Assembly: GCA_016699575.1 (NCBI GenBank)
Contig: CP064979.1
Coordinates: 1,984,001-2,048,000, forward strand
Source of the DNA: Flavobacteriales bacterium
GTDB taxonomy: Bacteria; Bacteroidota; Bacteroidia; Flavobacteriales_F; PHOS-HE28
Direction: 5' to 3'
DNA length: 64,000 bases
In this document: positions 1-8,032 of the stretch, piece by piece
Position numbering within the stretch: the first letter of the stretch is position 1
Layout: every line of letters begins with the position of its first letter
Program-made: the position numbers and the translations under genes
The notes under the pieces: model-generated
The model's database searches: none
Told to the model about the DNA's origin: nothing
The model's input: the letters and a program-made list of their open reading frames with translations, nothing else

Positions 1-456
1 GACGGCTTGATGCTCTGGAGCCAGAACCGTTCAGCCCGTCCGGTGAAGTATGCCATGGAGAAGGGCAGCGCGAACCGGAGCTGGTACAGTGCAAGCATGG
101 GCATCCTCGGCACCTTGTTGCTGCTCTTCCTCATCATGCACCTCTGGCATTTCTGGGTGCCCAGCCGCATCACCGGGCTCGATGAGATCGCTGGCATGCC
201 CGGCCACCACGACCTCTACATCGAGATGGTGCGTGTCTTCGAAAGTCCCATTCCCGTGGTGCTGTACGTGCTCGGCTGCATCAGCCTTTTCTGGCACCTG
301 CTGCACGGCTTTTCCAGTGCTTTCCAAAGCCTCGGCCTCAACCACAAGCGATACAATCCGATCATCAAGATGTCGGGGGTGGTGTTCAGTACCATCATCT
401 CTCTGCTCTTCGTCTCGATGCCTCTCGCCATCCATTTCAAGCTCCTTGTACCCTAA
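1..456 (+). CDS. sdhC: Succinate dehydrogenase cytochrome b subunit, C-terminal part (cut by window edge)
   Basis: This is the membrane anchor of complex II, which binds heme b and quinone and passes electrons from SdhB to menaquinone. The frame is open from base 1, so the gene starts before the window; about 150 residues are visible, while the family is usually about 220. Seen: a QNRSARPVKY stretch, then WYSASMG followed by a hydrophobic helix with HLWHFW, a second helix ending SLFWHLLHGFSSAFQSLG, and a third near the C-terminus. The histidines in the helices fit heme ligands of the Bacteroidota b558-type family. Its TAA stop overlaps the sdhA ATG by one base (TAATG), so the genes are translationally coupled. 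The family call is by motif recognition and is firm because of the sdhA and sdhB neighbours. Confidence 0.93.
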   Translation, partial: DGLMLWSQNRSARPVKYAMEKGSANRSWYSASMGILGTLLLLFLIMHLWHFWVPSRITGLDEIAGMPGHHDLYIEMVRVFESPIPVVLYVLGCISLFWHLLHGFSSAFQSLGLNHKRYNPIIKMSGVVFSTIISLLFVSMPLAIHFKLLVP

Positions 457-2471
457 TGAGCAAGCTCGACAGTAAGATCCCGCCCGGTCCCATCGACAAG
501 AAGTGGACCTACCACAAGGGGCACGCGCGTATCGTGAACCCGGCGAACAAGCGCCGCATCGACGTGATCGTGGTGGGCACGGGCCTGGCAGGTGGTGCCG
601 CTGCGGCATCGCTCGCCGAACAGGGCTACAGCGTGAAGGCGTTCTGCTTCCAGGACAGCGCCCGCCGTGCGCACAGCATCGCTGCGCAGGGCGGCATCAA
701 CGCCGCCAAGAACTACATGAACGACGGCGACAGCACCTACCGTCTGTTCTACGACACCGTGAAAGGCGGTGACTACCGCGCCCGCGAAGCCAACGTGTAC
801 CGCTTGGCGGAAGTGAGCGCGAACATCATCGATCAGTGTGTGGCGCAAGGTGTTCCCTTCGCCCGCGACTACGGTGGACTGCTCGACAACCGTTCGTTCG
901 GTGGCGTGCAGGTGAGCCGCACGTTCTACGCCCGCGGACAAACAGGACAGCAGTTGTTGCTCGGCGCGTACAGCGCGCTCATGCGCCAGGTCGGCAAGGG
1001 CGCGGTGCAAATGTTCGATCGCCACGAGATGCTCGATGTCGTGATCGTGGATGGCAAGGCACGCGGCATCATCGCCCGCAACCTGATCACCGGCGAGATC
1101 GAACGCCATGGCGCGCACGCGGTGCTGCTCTGCACCGGCGGCTACGGCAATGTGTTCTTCCTGAGCACGAACGCCATGGGCAGCAACGTCACGGCGGCTT
1201 GGAAAGCGCACAAGCGCGGTGCCTTCTTCGGCAACCCGTGCTACACGCAGATCCACCCGACGTGCATCCCCGTGAGCGGCACGCACCAGAGCAAGCTCAC
1301 GCTGATGTCGGAGTCGCTCAGGAACGATGGCCGCATCTGGGTGCCAGCGAAACTTGAGGACGCGAAAGCAATCCGCGAGGGCAAGAAGAAAGGCAGCGAC
1401 ATCCCTGAAACGGATCGCGACTACTACCTCGAGCGTCGCTATCCGGCCTTCGGGAACCTGGTGCCACGCGACGTGGCCAGTCGTGCTGCGAAAGAGCGTT
1501 GCGATGCGGGCTTCGGTGTGAACAAGACCGGCGAGGCAGTGTACCTCGACTTCAGCGCTGCGATCGAGCGCTACGGGAAGCAGCAGGCCAACATCCAGAA
1601 GATCCAGAACCCGACGAAGGAGAAGATCACCGAGCTCGGCCGTGCCGTGGTGAGCGAGAAGTACGGCAACCTCTTCGACATGTACGAGAACATCGTCGGC
1701 GAGAACCCCTACGACCACGCGATGAAGATCTACCCGGCCGTGCACTACACCATGGGCGGCCTGTGGGTGGATTACAACCTGCAGACCACGGTCCCCGGAC
1801 TCTTCGCATTGGGCGAAGCCAACTTCAGCGATCATGGCGCGAACCGCCTCGGTGCTTCAGCCCTGATGCAAGGCCTCGCCGACGGCTACTTCGTGATCCC
1901 ATACACCGTGGGCGATTACCTCGCCGATGACATACGCACCGGACCCATCGACACAAAGCGTCCGGAGTTCGATGCGGCCGAGAAGGAGCAGAAGGACCGC
2001 ATCAACCACTTCCTCAACAACAAGGGCACCAAGCCTGTGGACGACTTCCACCGTCGCTTGGGTAAGGTGATGTGGGACAAGTGCGGCATGGCGCGTAACG
2101 CCCAAGGCTTGCAGGAAGCGATCACGGAGATCCGCCAGATCCGCGAGGAATTCTACCGCGATGTCCGCGTACCTGGCAGCGGCAACGCGTTCAACCAGGA
2201 GCTGGAGAAAGCCGGTCGCGTGGCCGACTTCCTGGAACTAGGCGAACTGATGTGCGTGGATGCCCTCAACCGCAACGAAAGCTGCGGCGGCCACTTCCGC
2301 GAGGAGTACCAGGAGATGGACGGTCCGCAGAAAGGAGAGGCCAAACGCGACGATGCCAACTACGCGTACGTGGCAGCTTGGGAGTGGACAGGCGATGCTG
2401 GCAAGGCGAACCTGCACAAGGAGGCACTGACCTTCGACGAGGTGAAACTGACCCAACGTTCATATAAATGA
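456..2471 (+). CDS. sdhA: Succinate dehydrogenase / fumarate reductase flavoprotein subunit
   Basis: This is the catalytic FAD subunit of complex II, oxidising succinate to fumarate on the cytoplasmic side of the inner membrane. At 671 residues it has the length of the Bacteroidota/epsilon-type enzyme. Seen: the FAD-binding GTGLAGG at residues 41-47, the RAHSIAAQGGINA block at about 71-83 whose His73 is the expected covalent FAD ligand, HPTCIPVSG and SESLRNDGR in the substrate domain, NLVPRDVASRA with the catalytic arginine, VHYTMGGLWVD, and NRLGASALMQGLADGYF near the end of the flavin domain. The ATG overlaps the sdhC stop by one base. The middle gene of sdhCAB. Confidence 0.97.
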   Translation: MSKLDSKIPPGPIDKKWTYHKGHARIVNPANKRRIDVIVVGTGLAGGAAAASLAEQGYSVKAFCFQDSARRAHSIAAQGGINAAKNYMNDGDSTYRLFYDTVKGGDYRAREANVYRLAEVSANIIDQCVAQGVPFARDYGGLLDNRSFGGVQVSRTFYARGQTGQQLLLGAYSALMRQVGKGAVQMFDRHEMLDVVIVDGKARGIIARNLITGEIERHGAHAVLLCTGGYGNVFFLSTNAMGSNVTAAWKAHKRGAFFGNPCYTQIHPTCIPVSGTHQSKLTLMSESLRNDGRIWVPAKLEDAKAIREGKKKGSDIPETDRDYYLERRYPAFGNLVPRDVASRAAKERCDAGFGVNKTGEAVYLDFSAAIERYGKQQANIQKIQNPTKEKITELGRAVVSEKYGNLFDMYENIVGENPYDHAMKIYPAVHYTMGGLWVDYNLQTTVPGLFALGEANFSDHGANRLGASALMQGLADGYFVIPYTVGDYLADDIRTGPIDTKRPEFDAAEKEQKDRINHFLNNKGTKPVDDFHRRLGKVMWDKCGMARNAQGLQEAITEIRQIREEFYRDVRVPGSGNAFNQELEKAGRVADFLELGELMCVDALNRNESCGGHFREEYQEMDGPQKGEAKRDDANYAYVAAWEWTGDAGKANLHKEALTFDEVKLTQRSYK

Positions 2472-2475
2472 TCCC

Positions 2476-2503
2476 GTAGCGTCGACCCATGGGGTCGACC
2501 TGC
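2476..2503. repeat. REP-like GTAG hairpin between sdhA and sdhB
   Basis: A GTAG tetranucleotide at 2476-2479 is followed by an 8-bp perfect stem GTCGACCC / GGGTCGAC (2481-2488 and 2492-2499) with a 3-base ATG loop. This GTAG-plus-hairpin shape resembles REP elements of other bacteria. It lies in the 48-57 base spacer between sdhA and sdhB and could stabilise or attenuate the operon mRNA. No second copy of this exact hairpin was seen in the window. Confidence 0.55.
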
Positions 2504-2528
2504 ACGAACAGCAAGGCAGATGGGCAAC

Positions 2529-3278
2529 ATGAAACTGACATTGAAGGTTTGGCGCCAGAACGGCCCCAACGACAAAGGCAAGATCGTGGACTATCCAGTG
2601 AGCGATGTGTCGGAGGACATGTCGTTCCTCGAAATGCTCGATGTGTTGAACGACGACCTCGTGCGCAAAGGCGATGACCCCATCGCGTTCGACCACGATT
2701 GTCGCGAGGGCATCTGTGGCATGTGCAGCCTCTTCATCAATGGCGAAGCGCATGGTCCGGGCCGTGGCATCACCACCTGCCAGTTGCACATGCGCAAGTT
2801 CAAGGATGGCGACACCATCTACGTGGAGCCTTGGCGCAGTGCTGCATTCCCCGTGATCAAGGACCTTGCGACCAACCGCGGCGCCTTCGATCGCATCCAG
2901 GCGGCCGGCGGTTTCGTGAGCGTGAACACCAGCGGCAACCTCGTTGATGGCAACGCGGTGCCCATCCCGAAGGACGACGCCGACAAGGCGTTCGATGCAG
3001 CTACCTGCATCGGTTGTGGTGCCTGCGTGGCCACCTGCCCGAACGGCAGCGCGATGTTGTTCACCGCAGCGAAAGTCTCGCAGCTCTCACTGTTGCCACA
3101 AGGCAAGCCCGAGCGCAAGCGTCGTGCGCTCGCCATGGTGGAGCAGATGGACAAGGAGGGCTTTGGCAATTGCAGCAACACCGGCGCGTGTGAGGTGGAA
3201 TGCCCGAAAGGCATCAGCCTCGAGCACATCGCACGGCTGCACCGCGACTACTTGGTGGCGACGGTGACGAAGGAGTAG
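2529..3278 (+). CDS. sdhB: Succinate dehydrogenase iron-sulfur subunit
   Basis: This is the electron-transfer subunit of complex II, carrying [2Fe-2S], [4Fe-4S] and [3Fe-4S] clusters between the SdhA flavin and the quinone site. Numbered from the ATG at 2529, the 249 residues show Cys58, 63, 66 (DCREGICGMCS) and 84 (TTCQ) for the plant-type [2Fe-2S] centre, Cys160, 163, 166 and 170 (CIGCGACVATCP), and Cys215, 221 and 225 (CSNTGACEVECPKG). An in-frame ATG at 2520 would add MGN. I prefer 2529 because relatives begin MKLTLKVWR, but the sequence does not settle it. It is the last gene of the operon and converges on the minus-strand gene ending at 3283. Confidence 0.95.
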   Translation: MKLTLKVWRQNGPNDKGKIVDYPVSDVSEDMSFLEMLDVLNDDLVRKGDDPIAFDHDCREGICGMCSLFINGEAHGPGRGITTCQLHMRKFKDGDTIYVEPWRSAAFPVIKDLATNRGAFDRIQAAGGFVSVNTSGNLVDGNAVPIPKDDADKAFDAATCIGCGACVATCPNGSAMLFTAAKVSQLSLLPQGKPERKRRALAMVEQMDKEGFGNCSNTGACEVECPKGISLEHIARLHRDYLVATVTKE

Positions 3279-3282
3279 CGCT

Positions 3283-3756
3283 TTATTCGAGGAAAGTCTC
3301 TCTCAGCAAGGCCAGTCGTTCTCTTACCAGCCGGATCCCTGCTTCGTTCGCCAACAAGGTGCGACCGGTACCACTCTTGTTCAGCTCAAAGACAAAGGAG
3401 GTGTGGTCGTTCAGATAAGCCTTGAAGCTCGCTTGATCACGTACTAGGGCCGTCTTCACCGAGTCAGCTTCAAGAGCTTCATCCTGCAACCGTTGTTCGT
3501 CTCCTTCATCTGAAGCCATGACATGCCAACGTCCAAATTCGATCATCGAATCGAGTTCATGGACTTGTTGCGCGACGAGCGTCTCGAGGGCCTGCTCCAA
3601 GCTGTCCAATTGATGGCGTGCACAAAGGCTGAGCTCCAGTGTGTTTCTGGCCGTATCGCAATCCAGCTTACCCTCGAAATAGGGGATGACCTGTGCTTCT
3701 ACACATACCGGCAACACCATTCCCATTACTAAGGGAGAAGCCCATTCAAACCCCAT
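3283..3756 (-). CDS. LprI/DUF1311-like exported protein
   Basis: A 157-residue protein starting MGFEWASPLVMGMVLPVC, which reads as a signal peptide ending near VEAQ. The mature part has a Cys pair spaced as in the LprI N-terminal/DUF1311 family (LDCDTARNTLELSLCARHQLDSLEQ), followed by long helical stretches. Members of that family are periplasmic, and some inhibit lysozyme. A role here is inference from one motif. The frame is open 35 codons further upstream, but the ATG at 3756 is chosen because a CATCTTTG -7 box lies just before it and because the signal peptide starts there. It converges with sdhB with only 4 bases between stops. Confidence 0.6.
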   Translation of the reverse strand: MGFEWASPLVMGMVLPVCVEAQVIPYFEGKLDCDTARNTLELSLCARHQLDSLEQALETLVAQQVHELDSMIEFGRWHVMASDEGDEQRLQDEALEADSVKTALVRDQASFKAYLNDHTSFVFELNKSGTGRTLLANEAGIRLVRERLALLRETFLE

Positions 3757-3760
3757 GACG

Positions 3761-3768
3761 CAAAGATG
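3761..3768 (-). promoter_or_regulatory. -7 promoter box CATCTTTG
   Basis: On the minus strand CATCTTTG matches the Bacteroidota -7 consensus TAnnTTTG except for the first base. It ends 4 bases before the LprI-like ATG, which implies a leaderless or very short-leader mRNA. Confidence 0.5.
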
Positions 3769-3874
3769 GGAAAGCCTCGGTTCGCGGGGATTGCTTACTA
3801 AGTTGCAACCCGCATGCCGTCCCAGGCTACGCGTTAATCTGTTCAAAGCAAACTCCCCCACATCGGCATCACCA

Positions 3875-3890
3875 TCCCGCTTAGGCGGGA
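3875..3890. repeat. Short hairpin TCCCGC-N4-GCGGGA
   Basis: A perfect 6-bp stem with a TTAG loop. The same stem with a different loop occurs at 25124-25139, so it is probably a small dispersed hairpin repeat. The 3757-3945 spacer holds nothing else recognisable apart from the promoters on each side. Confidence 0.45.
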
Positions 3891-3945
3891 CAAAGACGTC
3901 TTCACGGTGATGAGCAAGCTGTCGGCCGAGCGGAGCTTCTTGCCC

Positions 3946-3953
3946 TAACTTTG
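3946..3953 (+). promoter_or_regulatory. -7 promoter box TAACTTTG of the DUF433/DUF5615 pair
   Basis: TAACTTTG is a perfect match to TAnnTTTG and ends 18 bases before the ATG at 3972. It overlaps a possible upstream TTG start at 3951 and so argues against that start. Confidence 0.65.
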
Positions 3954-3971
3954 GGCATCAAGCCTTCGGCA

Positions 3972-4196
3972 ATGACCTACCTGATGGACCGCATCACTAT
4001 AGACCCGCAAGTGTGCGGAGGTCGCGCGTGCATCCGTGGAATGCGCATACGCGTTACCGACATCCTCGACCTACTGGCATCGGGGCTCACCACGAAGCAA
4101 GTGGTCGAAGAGCTTCCTGACCTGGAAGTAGCCGATGTGGGGGCGGCGCTGAAGTTCGCGAGCGGCCGCTTGGACCATCCGATCCTGGCCGCGTGA
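3972..4196 (+). CDS. DUF433 protein (probable antitoxin or DNA-binding partner)
   Basis: A 74-residue protein with the DUF433 signature: DRITIDPQVCGGRACIRGMRI, then RVTDILDLLASGLT and VVEELPDLEVADVGAALKFA, a small winged-helix fold. DUF433 genes are commonly paired with a DUF5615 gene, in an arrangement proposed to be a toxin-antitoxin pair with DUF433 as antitoxin. Here the TGA stop overlaps the GTG start of the DUF5615 gene (GTGA), which supports coupled translation. The ATG at 3972 is chosen because the -7 box would overlap the alternative TTG at 3951. Confidence 0.85.
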   Translation: MTYLMDRITIDPQVCGGRACIRGMRIRVTDILDLLASGLTTKQVVEELPDLEVADVGAALKFASGRLDHPILAA

Positions 4197-4528
4197 CCAT
4201 CTGGCTCGATGCCCAGCTCTCGCCGGTCCTGGCCAATTGGATCCGCGCAACATTCAACGAGACCTGCTTCCCGATCCGCGACCTTGGTGAGCTGAACATG
4301 GCCGATGAGACTTTGTTCCTGCGGGCCAAGAAGGAAGCGGACTTGTTGATCACCAAGGATGTGGACTTGGTTCATCTGCTGCACCGCCATGGACCACCGC
4401 CAAAGGTTGTGTGGCTGCGGATGGGCAACACGAGCAATGCGCGTCTGAAGCAAGTATTCACCCAGCGTTGGAGCGACATCATGGCATTGACCGGGGCGAA
4501 CGAACCCTTGGTAGAACTGGTTGATTGA
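4193..4528 (+). CDS. DUF5615 PIN-like protein (probable toxin)
   Basis: A 111-residue protein starting with GTG and reading VTIWLDAQLSPVLANWI. The family hallmarks are visible: an N-terminal Asp in LDAQLSP, the conserved DLGELNMADETLFLRAKKE, and LLITKDVDLVHLL with two acidic residues that fit the PIN/Mut7-C-like nuclease core. The predicted role is an RNase toxin controlled by the overlapping DUF433 gene. Activity is inference. It ends at the start of the fucosidase region, whose upstream TTG overlaps this stop. Confidence 0.82.
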   Translation: MTIWLDAQLSPVLANWIRATFNETCFPIRDLGELNMADETLFLRAKKEADLLITKDVDLVHLLHRHGPPPKVVWLRMGNTSNARLKQVFTQRWSDIMALTGANEPLVELVD

Positions 4529-4542
4529 GCACCGGCCGACAC

Positions 4543-5922
4543 ATGTTCACAACCCCTTCCCGCGCGGTGCCCTGTCTTGTGTTTTGCTGTGCGGGCGCAA
4601 CTTTGGCGGCACAGGACGACAGCATATCCGAACCCGCCCGCCACGAACTGCAATGGTTCCAGGACGCCAAGCTGGGCATCTTCATCCACTGGGGCATTTA
4701 CAGTGTGAACGGCGTGGACGAGAGCTGGGCCTTCTACAACAAGAAGATGTCCCATGCGGAATACAGGAAGCAGGCCGATGGCTTCACGGCGAGCAAGTAC
4801 GACCCGGCAGCGTGGGCGGACCTGATCCAGCGTAGCGGGGCGAAGTATGCGGTGATCACCATCAAGCATCATGACGGTGTGGCGATGTATGATACCAAGC
4901 TTCTTGGCGGGCGCGGATGGATGATGTCGCTCGCAGATCCGCATCCCAACTCGATCCCGCATACGGGACTCCCGTTGAAGAACAGACTGGTAGATGATCT
5001 GTTCGGAGCGTTACGGAAGCAAGACGTCCGATGCGGGGCATACTACTCCTTGATAGACTGGTCCGACTTCAACTACCCGGCTTTCACAAAGGACAGTGCG
5101 CGCTACGCGATCAAGGACGACCCTATCCGCTGGCAACGTTTCCGCGACTACTTCCAAGGCCAGATCAACGAGATCGCCACGCGGCTCAACCCCGATCTCT
5201 GGTGGTTCGATGGCGATTGGGAGCACAGCGCCGAGGAATGGGAGGCGGCCAAAGTGCGCGCGATGATCCTGGAGAAGAACCCGAAGGCCATCATCAACGG
5301 CAGGCTTGCGGGTTATGGGGACTACGCTACACCGGAGCAGAACATTCCGGTGGAAACGCCGAAGACGCCGGCGTGGGAATTGTGCATGACGCTAGGCGAA
5401 CAATGGGGCTGGCAGCCACAGGACACCAACTACAAGAGCACGCACGACCTCATCCACATCTTCGCCGATGTGATCGGCCATGGCGGCAACCTGCTGCTGG
5501 GCATCGGACCGAAGGAGGATGGCACTTTCACACCGGGACAAGTCTCCCGGTTGGAAGACCTCGGCCAATGGATCCGCAAGCACGCTGAGGCGATCTACGA
5601 CACCCGGGCGGGTTTGCCCAACGGCCACTTCTTTGGACCAACAACGCTTTCACAAGACAGCACCACGCTCTACCTCTTCCTCGCGAACGGTATGCAGGGC
5701 AGTGTGGAGATCAAAGGGCTGGTGAACAGGATGATCTCCGCCGAGGTGGTTGGAACGAATACACAGCTCAAGCACCGCGTCGTGGGCAAGATCAGCTGGA
5801 GCAAGGTGCCTGGGCTGGTCTTCATCGATGTGCCGAAGGAAGCCGCCGACGAGTGGATGACTGTGCTGAAGGTGAAGCTGGAAGGGCCGGTGAAGTTGTA
5901 CCGAGGGGAGGGAGGGTATTGA
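4543..5922 (+). CDS. Alpha-L-fucosidase, glycoside hydrolase family 29 (first copy)
   Basis: A 459-residue exported enzyme expected to release L-fucose from glycans with retention. MFTTPSRAVPCLVFCCAGATLAAQ is a plausible signal peptide, so it acts in the periplasm or outside. GH29 features: HELQWFQDAKLGIFIHWGIYSV at the barrel start, KYAVITIKHHDGV, and WWFDGDWE, whose first Asp fits the catalytic nucleophile. A C-terminal beta-sandwich follows from about residue 345. A frame is open from 4525, but the ATG at 4543 begins the signal peptide. It is only distantly similar to the second GH29 at 6470-7924, so the two probably have different linkage preferences. Confidence 0.92.
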   Translation: MFTTPSRAVPCLVFCCAGATLAAQDDSISEPARHELQWFQDAKLGIFIHWGIYSVNGVDESWAFYNKKMSHAEYRKQADGFTASKYDPAAWADLIQRSGAKYAVITIKHHDGVAMYDTKLLGGRGWMMSLADPHPNSIPHTGLPLKNRLVDDLFGALRKQDVRCGAYYSLIDWSDFNYPAFTKDSARYAIKDDPIRWQRFRDYFQGQINEIATRLNPDLWWFDGDWEHSAEEWEAAKVRAMILEKNPKAIINGRLAGYGDYATPEQNIPVETPKTPAWELCMTLGEQWGWQPQDTNYKSTHDLIHIFADVIGHGGNLLLGIGPKEDGTFTPGQVSRLEDLGQWIRKHAEAIYDTRAGLPNGHFFGPTTLSQDSTTLYLFLANGMQGSVEIKGLVNRMISAEVVGTNTQLKHRVVGKISWSKVPGLVFIDVPKEAADEWMTVLKVKLEGPVKLYRGEGGY

Positions 5923-5961
5923 GGGCACTAGGGTACACGCGCAAAGAGCACCATGCCCACC

Positions 5962-6225
5962 TCAGCGGTCGTACACGTCGCTGCGGTGCCCGATCTTGCG
6001 GATATCCACGATGCGAAGAACGTCCTCGATCGCGTACAAAATGCGATAGTCGCCAGCCCGGACACGCCACATGTCCTCGTCAGAGCCCTTGAGCTTCAGG
6101 CATCCGGGAGGACGAGGATCGACTTCCAACTCTTCCAGCTTACGAGATACTCTCTTCAGATCACTTCCAGTGAGACGGTCAAGCTCCTTTTCAGCCGACT
6201 TGGCGAAGACCAGCTTGTACTTCAC
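5962..6225 (-). CDS. RelE/ParE-family toxin
   Basis: An 87-residue basic protein starting with GTG: VKYKLVFAKSAEKELDRL. It then reads GSDLKRVSRKLEELE, PRPPGCLKLKGSDEDMWRVRAGDYRILYAIED and DIRKIGHRSDVY. This is the classic RelE/ParE fold with the conserved WRVRAGDYRILY strand pair. The GTG overlaps the TGA of the upstream small gene (GTGA), with a GGAGG-like ribosome site just before it. Members cleave ribosome-bound mRNA or poison gyrase; which applies here cannot be told. It lies between the two fucosidase genes on the opposite strand from the first. Confidence 0.88.
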   Translation of the reverse strand: MKYKLVFAKSAEKELDRLTGSDLKRVSRKLEELEVDPRPPGCLKLKGSDEDMWRVRAGDYRILYAIEDVLRIVDIRKIGHRSDVYDR

Positions 6226-6416
6226 AGCCGACCCTCCTTTTTCAGTCGTGCTTTGATCACGGTCCAAGGCACGCGCTTCTCGTCCTTTCGGCTTTCGGCG
6301 ATCATTAGATCAAAGACATCCTGCACCCATTCGCGGTCATCCTTAACCGCCTTCAGGTCGATCTGCATGTACCGACGCTTCTTGGTCTTGTCTTCAATGA
6401 TGCTAACGCCTTTCAT
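6222..6416 (-). CDS. Small antitoxin-type protein paired with RelE/ParE
   Basis: A 64-residue protein starting MKGVSIIEDKTKKRRYMQIDLKAV, followed by acidic helical sequence (REWVQDVFDLMIAESRKDE) and the basic tail RVPWTVIKARLKKEGRL. It is immediately upstream of and overlaps the toxin gene, as antitoxins do. The N-terminal part could form a small DNA-binding strand-helix region and the rest could wrap the toxin. I assign the role by size and position, not by a recognised family motif. Confidence 0.72.
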   Translation of the reverse strand: MKGVSIIEDKTKKRRYMQIDLKAVKDDREWVQDVFDLMIAESRKDEKRVPWTVIKARLKKEGRL

Positions 6417-6469
6417 GCCACCAAAACTAAGCGGAATGCGAGCCTCTCGATTTGGATCCGATGGAGCCT

Positions 6470-7924
6470 TTAAAATGCTCTACTCAGATAGGTCACTTTG
6501 ACAACTACTGGCAAGCGCTCGCCGAATTGATCGACTCCAGGAAGCCGCAGAGTCAAGCCACTGGAATTCCGCGCGAGCTTGACCTTGCGACCCCTATTCA
6601 GTGAAGAGACTTGCTCACCATGCTTCCATGGTGGAAATGGCACTGTTATCGTCCCGGGGCCTATCACCTTGGGGTCAAGGAATAGGTAGTCTGTCCGACG
6701 TTCGCCTTCTCGCATTGAAGTGGTTTGGCCAATCACCCCGGACAACCCGCTATTCGCCACACCCCGCGTCCCATACACCGCCTCCCCGTTCACCTTCAGC
6801 CACTCGCCCACTTCCTTCAAGCGCACATACGCCGTTGAGTCCAATTGCCCATCCGGTCCCGGTGCTGCGTTCAGCAGCAGACTTCCACCGCGCGACACCA
6901 CGCTCACCAGCGTGCGAATGATCTCGTCGGTGCTCTTGTACTGCTCGTTCGGCACCCAGCTCCAGCTGGTGCCCATGGGCATGCAGGTTTCCCACGGTAC
7001 GCCAAGGTCTGCATCGGGCACATGGCCTTCGGGCGTCACATAGTTCTCGTATTCGCCGCCCACGGTGCGATCCACCACGAGCAGGCCGGGCTGGTGCTTC
7101 CGCGCCATCGTTGCGATGCGCGCCATATCGATGTCCTGCTCGACGGTGATGGCCTTCTGCCAGCTCACGCTCGTGTCGATGCTGCTGAGCGGACGCACCC
7201 AACCACCATCGAGCCAGAGGATGTCCACCGTGCCGTAGCCGGTCATCAGCTCCTCGACCTGCGCATACGTGTGGTCCTTGAAATTCTGCCAACGCTCCGG
7301 GTGCTTCGTTGGCAGGTAGTTCACGCTGCGGTCCTTCGGCGGGAAGTACGGCCACCAGTAATCGGGGCTGTGCCAGTCGGGCTTGCTGAAGTAGGCACCG
7401 GTCCATAAACCCTCAGCGCGGAACGCATCGAAGATGTGTTTGGTCACGTTCGCACGCGCATTAGCGTGGAAGGGCGTCTTTGGGGAAGTGATGCGATAGT
7501 CCGTGGTTTTCGTTTCGAACATGCAGAAGCCGTCGTGGTGCTTGGTAGTGAAGACCACGTACTTCATGCCAGCCTCCTTCGCGGCGCGCGCCCACTTGGT
7601 CGGATCGAACTTCACGGGGTCGAACGTGGACTGCAGTGCTTCGTAGTTGCGCACGTATTCGGCGTAGGTCTTGCCGTGCGACGAGTCGCGGCGGCACCAA
7701 CCTTCATCCTCGGGGCAGATGCTCCAGCTCTCCACTACGCCCCACTGGCTGTAAGGCCCCCAGTGCATGAGCAAGCCGAACTTCAGGCCCTTCCACTGAT
7801 CGAGCTTGGCGGCCACAGCGGGGTCGGTGGGCGCGACGTAAGGAGCCTGGGCGATCAGATGATCAGACAATGGGAAGATCAGAAGATGGAATACCAGGCA
7901 CGTGGTCAGTCGGGCGGCGTTCAT
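6470..7924 (-). CDS. Alpha-L-fucosidase, glycoside hydrolase family 29 (second copy)
   Basis: A 484-residue exported GH29 enzyme. MNAARLTTCLVFHLLIFPLSDHLIAQ is a signal peptide. GH29 marks: WKGLKFGLLMHWGPYSQWG, KYVVFTTKHHDGF, WTGAYFSKPDWHSPDYWWPYFPPKD, and VDILWLDGGW, whose Asp fits the nucleophile. RTLVSVVSRGGSLLLNAAPGPDG closes the barrel and a beta-rich C-terminal domain follows. The long CPEDEGWCRRD insertion after the first strand is absent from the other copy. It is divergent from the fucose permease gene starting at 8033, with about 108 bases between them, so the two could share a regulatory region. Confidence 0.92.
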   Translation of the reverse strand: MNAARLTTCLVFHLLIFPLSDHLIAQAPYVAPTDPAVAAKLDQWKGLKFGLLMHWGPYSQWGVVESWSICPEDEGWCRRDSSHGKTYAEYVRNYEALQSTFDPVKFDPTKWARAAKEAGMKYVVFTTKHHDGFCMFETKTTDYRITSPKTPFHANARANVTKHIFDAFRAEGLWTGAYFSKPDWHSPDYWWPYFPPKDRSVNYLPTKHPERWQNFKDHTYAQVEELMTGYGTVDILWLDGGWVRPLSSIDTSVSWQKAITVEQDIDMARIATMARKHQPGLLVVDRTVGGEYENYVTPEGHVPDADLGVPWETCMPMGTSWSWVPNEQYKSTDEIIRTLVSVVSRGGSLLLNAAPGPDGQLDSTAYVRLKEVGEWLKVNGEAVYGTRGVANSGLSGVIGQTTSMREGERRTDYLFLDPKVIGPGTITVPFPPWKHGEQVSSLNRGRKVKLARNSSGLTLRLPGVDQFGERLPVVVKVTYLSRAF

Positions 7925-8032
7925 CTTCTGATCGGCTTGCTTTCACGGTAAAGGTGTGGAAAGAAGGACACCGCGCAACCCGCAGCGATGTTCGCGCCGG
8001 TCCACATTTACCCGCCCTTGTCCCCGCACCCC

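Noticed and set aside
453..1835. 460-codon open frame antisense to sdhA
   Set aside because: It is antisense to a strongly conserved gene; its Val/His/Ala/Arg-rich composition is typical of antisense frames at high GC.
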